This document shows, piece after piece, positions 43,003 to 51,277 of a DNA stretch of 64,000 bases. Under the pieces are notes generated by a model that worked only from the letters and a program-made list of their open reading frames with translations, made no database searches and had not been told where the DNA came from. The position numbers and the translations under genes were made by a program. Each line of letters opens with the position of its first letter. Position 1 is the first letter of the stretch. Source of the DNA: Pseudodesulfovibrio thermohalotolerans (GTDB lineage: Bacteria > Desulfobacterota > Desulfovibrionia > Desulfovibrionales > Desulfovibrionaceae); contig NZ_CP120635.1 of assembly GCF_021353295.2 (NCBI RefSeq), positions 248,001 through 312,000 of the forward strand, in the 5' to 3' direction.

Positions 43003-43518
43003 CTAGTAGGTGTTGTAGTGAACCCTGTTGGGGTTGAAGCGGCTTTCGGATTTCGGCCGTTGCGCGGGCCAGCCGATGGGGGCGAAGCCGAGGGGAATGA
43101 CGTGCTCGGGGATGTTGAACATGGCCCGGTATCCCGCCACGCGCTCTTCCTTGGGGTAGATGCCGGTCCAGACCGAACCCAGGCCGAGCGCATGGCCGGC
43201 GAGAAGCACGTTTTGCATGGCGGCGGCGCAGTCCTGCACCCAGTAGCCCGGGTATTTTTCCTTGCTCAGGTCGCCGCAGACGATGATGCCCACCTGCGCT
43301 TGCAGGACCATCTGCACGTAGGGGTGCAGATTTGCCATGGCGTCGAGCCGTTCTCGTTCGTTGATGACGATGAACTGCCAGGGCTGTCCATTGCCCGCGC
43401 TGGGGGCCATCATGGCGGCCTCGAGGATTTGGCGGACCATTTCCTCGGGGACGGGCTTGTCTTCGAATTTACGTACGCTGCGCCGGGTGCACAGTGCTTC
43501 CAGGGTATCCATATTCAT
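43003..43518 (-). CDS. Nitroreductase-family protein
   Basis: 171 residues, the short nitroreductase type. FMN-contact segments 'CTRRSVRKFEDKPVP' and 'MMAPSAGNGQPWQFIVI', later 'LLAGHALGLGSVWTGIYP'. NAD(P)H-dependent FMN enzymes of this family reduce nitroaromatics, quinones or dehalogenate iodotyrosine-like substrates. Operon with the flavoprotein downstream, and probably controlled by the divergent HxlR protein. Confidence 0.9.
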   Translation of the reverse strand: MNMDTLEALCTRRSVRKFEDKPVPEEMVRQILEAAMMAPSAGNGQPWQFIVINERERLDAMANLHPYVQMVLQAQVGIIVCGDLSKEKYPGYWVQDCAAAMQNVLLAGHALGLGSVWTGIYPKEERVAGYRAMFNIPEHVIPLGFAPIGWPAQRPKSESRFNPNRVHYNTY

Positions 43519-43594
43519 CCTCCGGGTTCGGGGTGGGCGGTACTGTTTATCTTAGTGATGTTTTCTGCTACTGGGGAAAAAATTTCAAGTACGC

Positions 43595-43604
43595 ACTTCG
43601 AAGT
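43595..43604. promoter_or_regulatory. Palindrome in the nitroreductase/hxlR intergenic region, possible operator
   Basis: ACTTCGAAGT is a perfect 10-bp palindrome overlapping AAGT-acgc-ACTT (43587-43598), midway between the divergent nitroreductase and HxlR genes. Such AGT/ACT-rich dyads are plausible HxlR-family operators. Confidence 0.4.
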
Positions 43605-43677
43605 TCTATAGTAACCAAAAATATACCGTAAGGTCGACAGCCACTCCGAGAGAGTCCGTCGGGCCGGGAGAAGGATC

Positions 43678-44082
43678 ATGGGCGAGACGTGTTCCCTGAA
43701 GGTTTGCGGCGAAAAAAAGTATTATTGCAGCGTGGAACTGACCCTTCAGGTCATCGGCGGCAAATGGAAGCCGATCATCATACATAGGTTGGGGTCCGAG
43801 GGGACCATGCGTTTCAGCGAGGTGAAGCGGTCCATCCCGAACATCACCCAGAAGATGCTCACCCAGCAGTTGCGCGAGCTGGAGTCGGACGGCGTGGTCC
43901 GGCGCGAGGTGTATGCGCAGGTTCCGCCCAAGGTCGAGTATTCCCTGACGGAGTTGGGGGAGAGCGTCATGCCGGTCATCGGCTACCTCTGCCGTTGGGG
44001 CGAGCGGTATGAGGAGTGGTATGCGGAGCGGCCGTCCGAGAGCGGAACGGAGCGTGAGGGGATTTCCCTTTTCTCGCGGTAG
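43678..44082 (+). CDS. HxlR-family transcriptional regulator
   Basis: 134 residues. Winged-helix core 'TLQVIGGKWKPIIIHRLG', 'RFSEVKRSIPNITQKMLTQQ' and 'VVRREVYAQVPPKVEYSLTE' is diagnostic of HxlR. Three cysteines near the N-terminus (C5, C10, C17) include the position that acts as an electrophile/redox sensor in several HxlR proteins (YodB, HypR). Likely represses the divergent nitroreductase/flavoprotein pair. Confidence 0.92.
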   Translation: MGETCSLKVCGEKKYYCSVELTLQVIGGKWKPIIIHRLGSEGTMRFSEVKRSIPNITQKMLTQQLRELESDGVVRREVYAQVPPKVEYSLTELGESVMPVIGYLCRWGERYEEWYAERPSESGTEREGISLFSR

Positions 44083-44117
44083 GCGGTGGGGTATGGTTGA
44101 GAGCAAGGGGGAGACTT

Positions 44118-44489
44118 ATGAACGATGTTTCCAGACGCGAAGGAAATCCGGCCCGGAATGGAGCCGTTTTTGATCCGGCCGAAGCCAGCCGGGCCTTGGG
44201 GCTCACCCTTGAGGAATTCGCTCCCCTGCTGGCCAAGGCGGCCGAAGAAATCCGGTGTCGGCTCGATGCCGTGCGGCAGGGGGTGGCCGAGGAGGATTTG
44301 CGCGCAGTGGCCCTGAACAGCCATACGTTGAAGAGCGTGGTCGCGACGCTGCGAGCCGAAGCCGTTCGCGAGGCCGCCATCGACATGGAACGGAGCGCCA
44401 AGGCGGGCGAGTGCGCGCGTTGCGCCGGGATGCTGGTCTGTCTCGAAGAGTGCGTCGCCGAACTGCTGGCGGAGCTGGATCGCGTCTGA
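44118..44489 (+). CDS. Orphan histidine phosphotransfer (HPt) domain protein
   Basis: 123 residues from the ATG at 44118 (GGGGGAG upstream). All-helical, with 'LNSHTLKSVVATLRAEAV' resembling the HPt phospho-His motif (AHxLKGxxxxxG), His at about 72. Such proteins relay phosphate between hybrid kinases and response regulators. No hybrid kinase is adjacent. The motif is looser than usual (S for the Gly after Lys), so the call is probable. Confidence 0.65.
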   Translation: MNDVSRREGNPARNGAVFDPAEASRALGLTLEEFAPLLAKAAEEIRCRLDAVRQGVAEEDLRAVALNSHTLKSVVATLRAEAVREAAIDMERSAKAGECARCAGMLVCLEECVAELLAELDRV

Positions 44490-44510
44490 ATCAGGTCCGT
44501 CCGGAAAAGA

Positions 44511-44550
44511 GAACCCGCACAGTCCCAAGCCGGACCGTGCGGGTTTTTTT
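44511..44550 (+). terminator. Rho-independent terminator after HPt gene
   Basis: CCCGCAC...GTGCGGG stem followed by seven Ts, about 22 nt after the stop and just before the convergent phoU gene. Confidence 0.9.
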
Positions 44551-44568
44551 GTGCAATGCGGGAGAGGA

Positions 44569-45234
44569 TCAGCCCCGGCAGTTGTGTTTCATGCTGGTGC
44601 CTTCCACGATGAAGACAACGGTTTCGGCCACGTTGGTCGCCAGGTCGCCGATGCGTTCCAGGTGGCGCGCGCCGATGATGGCGTGCACGCCCCGTTCCAC
44701 GATGCGGGATTCGGCGACCATGTCGGCCACCATCTGCCGCAGGATGGCGATAGTCAGGTCGTCGGCCTTGTCGTCCATGCGGCAGACCTGTCCGGCCAGG
44801 GAGACGTCGTCGTCCACGTAGGCCTTGAGCGATTCGGAGAGCATTTTCTTCGCCGTGTTGGACAGGTCTTCCATCTTGGGGTTGTGGGGCATGGGCGGCC
44901 TGGTGGACAGGAAGATGGCCCGATGGGCCAGGTTGACCGCCTCGTCGCCGAGCCGCTCCAGGTTGACCGTGATGCGCTGCGCGCCGACGATGGTTCGCAG
45001 GTCGACGGCCATGGGCTGGTCAAGGGCGAGGAGTTCCAGGCTGAAGTTGTCGATGTCGTCTTCCATCTCGTTGATGGCTTCGTCGCCGACGATGACCGAT
45101 TCGGCCAAGTCCGCGTCGTTTTCGAGATAGGCGCGGATGGCCTTGTGCACGGCAGACTCGGACAGGGCCGCCATGCGCAGGACCATGACCTTCAAGTCTT
45201 CGAGCTTTTTGGAAAAATGTGCGCGTTGTTCCAT
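44569..45234 (-). CDS. phoU: Phosphate-specific transport regulator PhoU
   Basis: 221 residues from the ATG at 45234; the longer frame upstream overlaps the pstB stop region without a ribosome site. Two PhoU helical-bundle repeats with metal-binding acidic motifs: 'VGDEAINEMEDDIDN' in the first and 'QVCRMDDKADDL' in the second. PhoU represses Pho signalling and modulates PstB activity. Lies directly downstream of pstB in the same unit. pstS/C/A are not in the window. Confidence 0.92.
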   Translation of the reverse strand: MEQRAHFSKKLEDLKVMVLRMAALSESAVHKAIRAYLENDADLAESVIVGDEAINEMEDDIDNFSLELLALDQPMAVDLRTIVGAQRITVNLERLGDEAVNLAHRAIFLSTRPPMPHNPKMEDLSNTAKKMLSESLKAYVDDDVSLAGQVCRMDDKADDLTIAILRQMVADMVAESRIVERGVHAIIGARHLERIGDLATNVAETVVFIVEGTSMKHNCRG

Positions 45235-45262
45235 GATGCGTTGCGTCCTTTGCCGTCCGGGC

Positions 45263-46024
45263 TTAACCGAAACGGCCCGTGATATAGTCTTCCGTCTGCT
45301 TGTTGGCGGGGTTCGTGAACATGGTCTTGGTGTCATCAACCTCGATCAGCTTGCCCATGTAGAAGAAGGCCGTCCTGTCGGACACGCGGGCCGCCTGCTG
45401 CATGGAGTGGGTGACGATGATGATCGTGAATTCCTTTTTGAGCTCGTGGATCAGGTCCTCGATCTTCTGGGTGGCGATGGGGTCCAGGGCGGAAGCGGGT
45501 TCGTCCATGAGCAGAACCTCGGGTTCCACGGCCAGGGCGCGGGCTATGCACAGCCGCTGCTGCTGGCCGCCGGACAGTCCCAGCGCGGAGGTGTGCAGAC
45601 GGTCCTTGACCTCGTCCCACAGGGCCGCGCCCTGTAGGCTCTCCTCGACCTTCTGTTCCATGAACTGCTTGTCCTTCACGCCGTTGACGCGCAGGCCGTA
45701 GGCCACGTTCTCGAAAATGGTCTTGGGGAAGGGGTTGGGCTTTTGGAAGACCATTCCGATGCGTCGGCGCAGGGACACCACGTCCAGGCCGGGGGCGTAG
45801 ATTTCCTGGCCGTCCAGGGTCATCTTGCCGTCCACCCGGGTACCCGGGATGAGGTCGTTCATGCGGTTGATGCAGCGAAGATATGTGGACTTGCCGCACC
45901 CGGACGGTCCGATGAGTGCGGTGACCCTGTTGGACTCGAAGTCGATGCTTATGTCTTCCAGCGCTTTGAAGTCTCCGTAGTGGAAATCCAGGTTGGTGGA
46001 AGACACTTTTATGGTCGTCGTCAT
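45263..46024 (-). CDS. pstB: Phosphate ABC transporter ATP-binding protein PstB
   Basis: 253 residues, the standard PstB length. Walker A '[20 protein letters not shown]' with the PstB-specific RxxNRMND extension, signature '[16 protein letters not shown]', Walker B '[16 protein letters not shown]'. Drives high-affinity phosphate import. It is the first gene of a pstB-phoU unit behind a Pho-box-like site. The pstSCA genes must lie elsewhere, an unusual split. Confidence 0.95.
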   Translation of the reverse strand: MTTTIKVSSTNLDFHYGDFKALEDISIDFESNRVTALIGPSGCGKSTYLRCINRMNDLIPGTRVDGKMTLDGQEIYAPGLDVVSLRRRIGMVFQKPNPFPKTIFENVAYGLRVNGVKDKQFMEQKVEESLQGAALWDEVKDRLHTSALGLSGGQQQRLCIARALAVEPEVLLMDEPASALDPIATQKIEDLIHELKKEFTIIIVTHSMQQAARVSDRTAFFYMGKLIEVDDTKTMFTNPANKQTEDYITGRFG

Positions 46025-46119
46025 TGTTCGTGCTCCGTGGCAAATAAAAAAGATGTGTTCCGCTTGTGGCGTAACGCAACACGAGTAACCCGATGGAGTT
46101 ACGAGTCAATGACCCGTTT

Positions 46120-46137
46120 GTGACAATTGCGTAACAG
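46120..46137 (-). promoter_or_regulatory. Pho-box-like site upstream of pstB
   Basis: Minus-strand CTGTTACGCAATTGTCAC resembles the PhoB box (two CTGTCAT-like 7-mers 11 bp apart), about 100 bp upstream of the pstB start. Likely bound by the PhoB-type regulator encoded at 10190-10876. Confidence 0.6.
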
Positions 46138-46144
46138 CCGGGGT

Positions 46145-46804
46145 TCAGGGCAGGGCGACCAGCACATGAAGCTCCTCTCCCGCTTTCTGGATGTCGGGCC
46201 GAACCGGTTCCTCCGGCGGCGTGCGGAAGTGGACGACCATGCGGAAGCGGTCCGGATGTTCGCCCATGACCAGATGTTTGACGACGCCTTCCGACCGGAT
46301 CACGCTGTCGCCCTTGTGTCGCCACGTACCCAGGATGTCGACCACCAGCCGGTTGGGATCGTTCAGGTTCATGATGGCGGTATCGCCCAGGGCGCGATCG
46401 GCGACCACGACGATGCCGAACCCCTGCGAGGTCTCGTTCAGGCTCACGGCACGGATCAGGCCGGGGCCTTCGGAAGGGGCCATGGCCGGGGTCTCGCCCA
46501 CCACGGGCGCGGGGGCGGGAGCCGGTTCGGCTTTGGGCTTTTCGGTATGTTCGGCGGAGGCTGATTCCTCTGTCTTCACGGAGGATGTGGCAGCGGATGC
46601 GTCAGGGGAAAGGCCGGGCGCGACCGGGAATTCGCTGCCGTCGGGCATGACCATGGGCAGGACGGTGAAATCGACGGCCATGCGCACCTGGTGGCGCGCG
46701 GCGTTTTCGGCCAGGCCCTGCCGGGCGGAAAGGAGTTCGGCGGCAAGCGCGGTCACGGCGCAGACCGCCAGGAAAAGAAACAAGTGCCTGAACGTTTTGG
46801 ACAT
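46145..46804 (-). CDS. AMIN-domain envelope protein
   Basis: 219 residues. N-terminal hydrophobic anchor or signal (about 5-25), a Pro/Ala/Glu-rich linker (about 70-110), and a C-terminal AMIN domain ('GIVVVADRALGDTAIMNL', 'NRLVVDILGTW', 'RFRMVVHF'). AMIN domains localise periplasmic proteins such as AmiC or PilQ to peptidoglycan or the septum. No amidase domain is present. Own ribosome site; location upstream of pstB appears coincidental. Confidence 0.78.
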   Translation of the reverse strand: MSKTFRHLFLFLAVCAVTALAAELLSARQGLAENAARHQVRMAVDFTVLPMVMPDGSEFPVAPGLSPDASAATSSVKTEESASAEHTEKPKAEPAPAPAPVVGETPAMAPSEGPGLIRAVSLNETSQGFGIVVVADRALGDTAIMNLNDPNRLVVDILGTWRHKGDSVIRSEGVVKHLVMGEHPDRFRMVVHFRTPPEEPVRPDIQKAGEELHVLVALP

Positions 46805-46874
46805 GCGTACCCCTCGCTGATTGAAAACTCTAGAGGGCTATACTGGAATTGTCGTCCAAAGGCAAAGCCGGCCC

Positions 46875-47837
46875 CTAACTGAGGCTGTCGTAAAAGGCGG
46901 CCAGCTCAAGGGCTATGCGCCGGTCCGACCAACATTTTTCCATGAAGCCGCGGCTCTCCTCGCCGGTGCGTTCGCAGAACTCCCGGTCCTTGGCCAGCCT
47001 GAGCAGGAGTTCCGCCAGGTCGTCCTGGCCGGTCGCCGTCAGCCAGGGCAGGTCCCCGGTCCCGGCGAACTCGGCGATGCGGGCTCGATTCCAGTCGTCC
47101 AGTCCGGCGATGACGGCCAGCCCCTGGGAGAGCCCCTCCAGGCTGGATACGCCGTAGTAGCCCTGCATGTGGTCGAACAGGGCGTGGCAGCGCCGTTTGC
47201 GGGCCAGGCAATCCTGGTTGGGCACGTCGTCGATGAGGTCCACGGAAAGATAGACGTTGCGCCGGTTGACGTATTTGACCGCCGCCATGAATTCCTCGGT
47301 GTTCTTGAGGTCCCGGCGGGTGGGGGAGTGACAGACCTTGAGCTGGCCGGGGTCGTCGAAGCGGCCCCACATGGGCTTGAGCAGCGGGTCGTCGATGGGC
47401 ACAAGGTTGGGCTGCCAGCGCGCCTCGGGCAGGAGCTTGAGCAGATCCGGGGTGGACACGAGGAGGTTGGTTCGCTTGAGCCGCCGGTATTTCTCCCGGA
47501 AGGATTCGGGATTGGAGCGGAAGTCGTGGTGCCCGTGGTGATGGTGGACCACAGCCTTGCCCTTGATGTGGTCGGCGGGCTTCAGGCCGCCGAAGGACTG
47601 GTTCTCGTCGCAGGTCATGTGGAAGTGGAAGACGTCGGCCTCGCGCATGAGGATGGAGACCTCTTCCATGCCGTCGGGGCCGAGGTCCGGGATGTGCAGA
47701 TCCTTTTCCCAACCGTGGGTGTAACGGGTCTCCAGGGTGACGAGCCGGGCGGAGTGCCCGGTATGACGGTTCAACGCCTTGCAGAACTGGATGGCTGTTC
47801 CGGCCGGGTCGTTGATGGCGAACATGAGAATGCGCAT
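46875..47837 (-). CDS. Glycosyltransferase-like protein (GT-B fold)
   Basis: 320 residues. N-terminal 'MRILMFAINDPAGTAIQFCK' resembles a GT-B acceptor domain, then 'VFHFHMTCDEN', 'VVHHHHGHHDF', and a C-terminal nucleotide-sugar half with 'VCHSPTRRDLKNTEEFMAAV', 'SSLEGLSQGLAVIAGL'. This fits GT4-like transferases, but the usual EX7E motif is not clear, so donor and acceptor are unknown. It lies in the same direction as cheD, 47 bp apart. Confidence 0.65.
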   Translation of the reverse strand: MRILMFAINDPAGTAIQFCKALNRHTGHSARLVTLETRYTHGWEKDLHIPDLGPDGMEEVSILMREADVFHFHMTCDENQSFGGLKPADHIKGKAVVHHHHGHHDFRSNPESFREKYRRLKRTNLLVSTPDLLKLLPEARWQPNLVPIDDPLLKPMWGRFDDPGQLKVCHSPTRRDLKNTEEFMAAVKYVNRRNVYLSVDLIDDVPNQDCLARKRRCHALFDHMQGYYGVSSLEGLSQGLAVIAGLDDWNRARIAEFAGTGDLPWLTATGQDDLAELLLRLAKDREFCERTGEESRGFMEKCWSDRRIALELAAFYDSLS

Positions 47838-47884
47838 GGTCGGCTTGCTTCCTTGATGACTGAGACGTTATCGATTCGCTCCGA

Positions 47885-48436
47885 TCAAAATCCGGAGCCG
47901 GTCGGGCCGTTGCCGTCGCCGGAGAATTGGGCCTTGGCCAGTTTCTTGACCCAGACGTCGCCGGTCAGGGTGTTGAACATGAGCTTGCGCCCCTGCGGTC
48001 CGCCGATGTCCTGGGCCCGGATGTCCAGGCGGGCGAACTTGAGCAGCTTCTTGGCCATCTCGACGTTGCGCCTGCCGACGTTGTAGGAGCCCGGAGGCTC
48101 CACGTTGCCGATCGCCACTCCCTGGCCCCCGCCGAACATCTTGATGACCAGGTCTCTGCGCGGCACGCCGATTTTGTCCATTGTTTCGAGCATGTTTTGC
48201 AAGGCCGTGTCCACGAACCGGCAGATTTGCGGCTCCGCGCCATGGGGGTGGTGGGGCGACGCCGTGCTGTCCGGCAGAAAGGCGTGGCAGATCGTGCCGA
48301 TGCCCATTCCGGGCGCGTGGATGGTCACGGCCAGGCACGACCCGAGAATGGTGGTCACCAGGGTGGGCTGCACCCCGATGAAGCAGTCGCCCGTTTGCAA
48401 AAAGACCCTGGGCAGCCCCGGCCCCATTGTATTCAT
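47885..48436 (-). CDS. cheD: Chemoreceptor glutamine deamidase CheD
   Basis: 183 residues. The catalytic Cys is in 'ILGSCLAVTI' and the His in 'GTICHAFLP', with 'IKMFGGGQGVAIGNV' and 'IGARRNV'-like 'NVGRRNVEMAKKLL' following, all CheD hallmarks. Deamidates Gln in methyl-accepting chemotaxis proteins and interacts with CheC. No other che gene is in the window. Confidence 0.92.
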   Translation of the reverse strand: MNTMGPGLPRVFLQTGDCFIGVQPTLVTTILGSCLAVTIHAPGMGIGTICHAFLPDSTASPHHPHGAEPQICRFVDTALQNMLETMDKIGVPRRDLVIKMFGGGQGVAIGNVEPPGSYNVGRRNVEMAKKLLKFARLDIRAQDIGGPQGRKLMFNTLTGDVWVKKLAKAQFSGDGNGPTGSGF

Positions 48437-48632
48437 TCGCCTCTCCGGTTCGGGGGCGCGGCCCCCGGTTCATCATGATCTAAAATGCTTCATTTTTGTG
48501 CAGGAAGTCAACCGCCCGGCGTAGGACCAATGCTCTTTGTAGCCCTGATCCGTCAGGATTCCAAATAATAAAGGAATAATGACGCGAAGTGTGACATCCT
48601 GTCGGGAAGCCCGAGATCGTGGAGGTAGACGG

Positions 48633-51236
48633 ATGCGGGGACGGAATCGCAGGGTGTTGTCGTTGTCGTTCATCATGGTGGCGCTGGTGGCGGCGGTGTC
48701 CATATATGGAACGCGGTTTTTGTTTCATACGGCCATGAAGGAGGAGGGAGTCAGGCTTCAGGACGTGGTCCGAAGCCAGGTCGCCCTCGTCGTCGAGATG
48801 AGCAGGATGACACCGGCGGGGGGAAATCCGGACGGTTCCGTCGTCACCCGCGAGGCCATTCTCGATCGTTTGGCGCACGCCCAGCGCCGCCTCGGGCTGG
48901 AGAGCCGGTCGGGCGAGTTCGCCGTGGCCAGACTCGACGGCGGGAATGTCCGCTACCTGTTGGTCAACGGCAAGGGCGTGAGCGAGTTCGCCTCCGGCAC
49001 GGGAGTGTCCCCGGCCGCGACCGGGGTGGAGCCCATGATGCGGGCTTTGTCCGGGGAAAGCGGAACTTTTGTGGGGCCGGACCGTATGGGCGGCGAAGTG
49101 CTGGCCGCCTACGCGCCTCTGTCCCTGGGCGGGAAACGGTTCGGTCTGGTGGCCCAGATCGACCTGGACAAAATCCGCGCGCCCTTCATCCGGGCCAACC
49201 TGAACGTGTTTTTCGTGGGTGTGGGCCTGACCGTGCTCGGCGTTTTTCTGTTCTTCAAGGTCAGCGAGCCGTTCATACGGGACATCGAGGTGAGCGAGGA
49301 AAGCTACCGCGACCTGGTGGAGGGCGCGAACAATCTGATCCTGCGCATCAACGAGGAGGGCGAGATTACCTTTGCCAACTCCTTTGCCCGGAGCTTTCTG
49401 GCCGGAAAGGACGGAGAGCTTCTGGGGCGCAAGCTCATGCCTTTTTTCATGCTGGACGCTACCGGTGAGGGACTGGAGGCGGTGGTGGAACTCATCGGCG
49501 GCGAAGGCCGACAAAACGAGATTCCCGTGCGCATGGCGGACGGGCGGGACGGATATGTCTCCTGGACGGTCAAGCTGGTCATGGACCAGGGCCGTCCCGC
49601 CGAGCTGCTGTGCATCGGCAACGACGCCACCCGCATCCATAAGGCGAACAAGGCTCAGCGTGAATCCGAAGAGCGTTTTCGCGGGCTGGCCAAGGCGTCT
49701 CCCGTGGCCATCATCATCACGGACATCGCCGGGAATCTGCTGTACGCCAACGAGAAGATGCATGAGATGACCAGGGCCACCGAGGTCCAGTTGGCGGGCC
49801 AGGGGTGGCTCAACAGCGTGCATCGCGAAGACCGCAAGCTGGTCTGGAAGCATTGGCTGGAACGGGTCGGCCCGGCCACGGACAAGGTCGAGCTGCGGCT
49901 CCTGTCCGGCAACGGGGAATTCGTCTGGGCCCTGTGGCAGGTTGTCGAGATGGGGAACCTCAAGGGCGAGCCTTCCGGGAACATCCATACCTTTACCGAC
50001 ATCACGGAGATCAAGGAGGCCCAGATGGCCATGAGCCGTCTGACAGCGGCCATCGACCAGGCGGCGGAGATGATCGTCATGACCGACCTGAACGGGATCA
50101 TGACTTATGTGAATCCGGCCTTCGAGGCGGTTTCGGGTTATTCTCGGAGCGAGGCCGTGGGGCGGATATCGGGTCTGCTCCAAGGCGGGGAGCGCACCGG
50201 CAAGTTTTCTTCGGAGACATGGGAGACCATCACCGGCGGCAGGGTCTGGAAGGGGCGCATCGTCAACCGGCGCAAGAACGGCGAGCGGTACACCCTGGAA
50301 TCGAGCATCGGCCCCATCCGCAACCACGCGGGCGAGCTTATCGGGTTCGTGGCCGTGGGGCGCGACATCACCGAGCAGATGGCGGTGGAGTCGCAGCTTC
50401 GCCAGTCGCAAAAGCTCGAATCCATCGGCGAGCTGGCCGCGGGCATCGCCCACGAGATCAACACGCCGACTCAGTACGTGACCTCCAACCTCCAGTTCCT
50501 GAGCGACGCCTTCGAGACCTATGCCGGAACCATCGAGCGGTGCCGCGAGCTGGCGCGTATGGTCTCCGAGCGGCCGGACCTGTTCCCGGACGAAGGGTAC
50601 CGGGAGCGGGCTGGGAATGCCCTGGACGAGGAGGAAATGGCGTACCTGGCTGATGACGTGCCGAGCGCCCTTGAGGAATCCTCGGCCGGGCTCAAGCGCA
50701 TAGCCGAGATCGTCCGCTCCATTCGGCAACTGGCCTATCCCGGCGAGCTGACCAAGGCGTTCCACGACCTCAACGAGATCGTGCGCAACGCCATCACGGT
50801 GTCCACCAATGAATGGAAGTATGTGGCGGGCATGGAGTTCGTCCCGGATGAATCCCTGGCTCCGGTGTTCTGTCTCAAGGGCGAGGTCGCCCAGGTGGTC
50901 CTGAACCTCATCGTCAACGCGGCCCATGCCATCGAGACCAAGGTGGCCGGGGGCGACCAGCAGGGAACCATCTACATCAGGACCTTCTCGGAAGGGGAGT
51001 CCGCCGTGTTGGTGGTCAGGGACACGGGCACGGGCATGTCGGCGGAAGTCGCGGCCAAGGCGTTCGACCCGTTCTTCACCACCAAGGAGGTGGGCAAGGG
51101 CACGGGCCAGGGGCTGGCCATCGCCCGGAGCGTGGTGGTCGGAATGCACGGCGGGGCCATCGAAATCGATACCGCCGAGGGCGAGGGCGCGACCTTTACG
51201 GTCCGCCTGCCCTTCGAGGAGCCCCCGGCGGGATAG
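48633..51236 (+). CDS. Membrane PAS sensor histidine kinase
   Basis: 867 residues from the ATG at 48633 (GGAGGTAG upstream), preferred over an upstream in-frame ATG without a ribosome site. Two TM helices (about 8-28 and 188-206) flank a short periplasmic sensor, then three PAS domains (roughly 215-335, 345-465, 470-590), a HisKA-type helix with His in 'ELAAGIAHEINTPTQYV' and HATPase_c ('NLIVNAAHAIE', 'DTGTGMSAEVAAKAFDPFF', 'GQGLAIARSVV'). Convergent with two response regulator genes that could be its partners. Confidence 0.92.
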   Translation: MRGRNRRVLSLSFIMVALVAAVSIYGTRFLFHTAMKEEGVRLQDVVRSQVALVVEMSRMTPAGGNPDGSVVTREAILDRLAHAQRRLGLESRSGEFAVARLDGGNVRYLLVNGKGVSEFASGTGVSPAATGVEPMMRALSGESGTFVGPDRMGGEVLAAYAPLSLGGKRFGLVAQIDLDKIRAPFIRANLNVFFVGVGLTVLGVFLFFKVSEPFIRDIEVSEESYRDLVEGANNLILRINEEGEITFANSFARSFLAGKDGELLGRKLMPFFMLDATGEGLEAVVELIGGEGRQNEIPVRMADGRDGYVSWTVKLVMDQGRPAELLCIGNDATRIHKANKAQRESEERFRGLAKASPVAIIITDIAGNLLYANEKMHEMTRATEVQLAGQGWLNSVHREDRKLVWKHWLERVGPATDKVELRLLSGNGEFVWALWQVVEMGNLKGEPSGNIHTFTDITEIKEAQMAMSRLTAAIDQAAEMIVMTDLNGIMTYVNPAFEAVSGYSRSEAVGRISGLLQGGERTGKFSSETWETITGGRVWKGRIVNRRKNGERYTLESSIGPIRNHAGELIGFVAVGRDITEQMAVESQLRQSQKLESIGELAAGIAHEINTPTQYVTSNLQFLSDAFETYAGTIERCRELARMVSERPDLFPDEGYRERAGNALDEEEMAYLADDVPSALEESSAGLKRIAEIVRSIRQLAYPGELTKAFHDLNEIVRNAITVSTNEWKYVAGMEFVPDESLAPVFCLKGEVAQVVLNLIVNAAHAIETKVAGGDQQGTIYIRTFSEGESAVLVVRDTGTGMSAEVAAKAFDPFFTTKEVGKGTGQGLAIARSVVVGMHGGAIEIDTAEGEGATFTVRLPFEEPPAG

Positions 51237-51277
51237 ACGCCGTTTTTCCGACCGCGCATCTGCCCGGCCGTCAGCCG

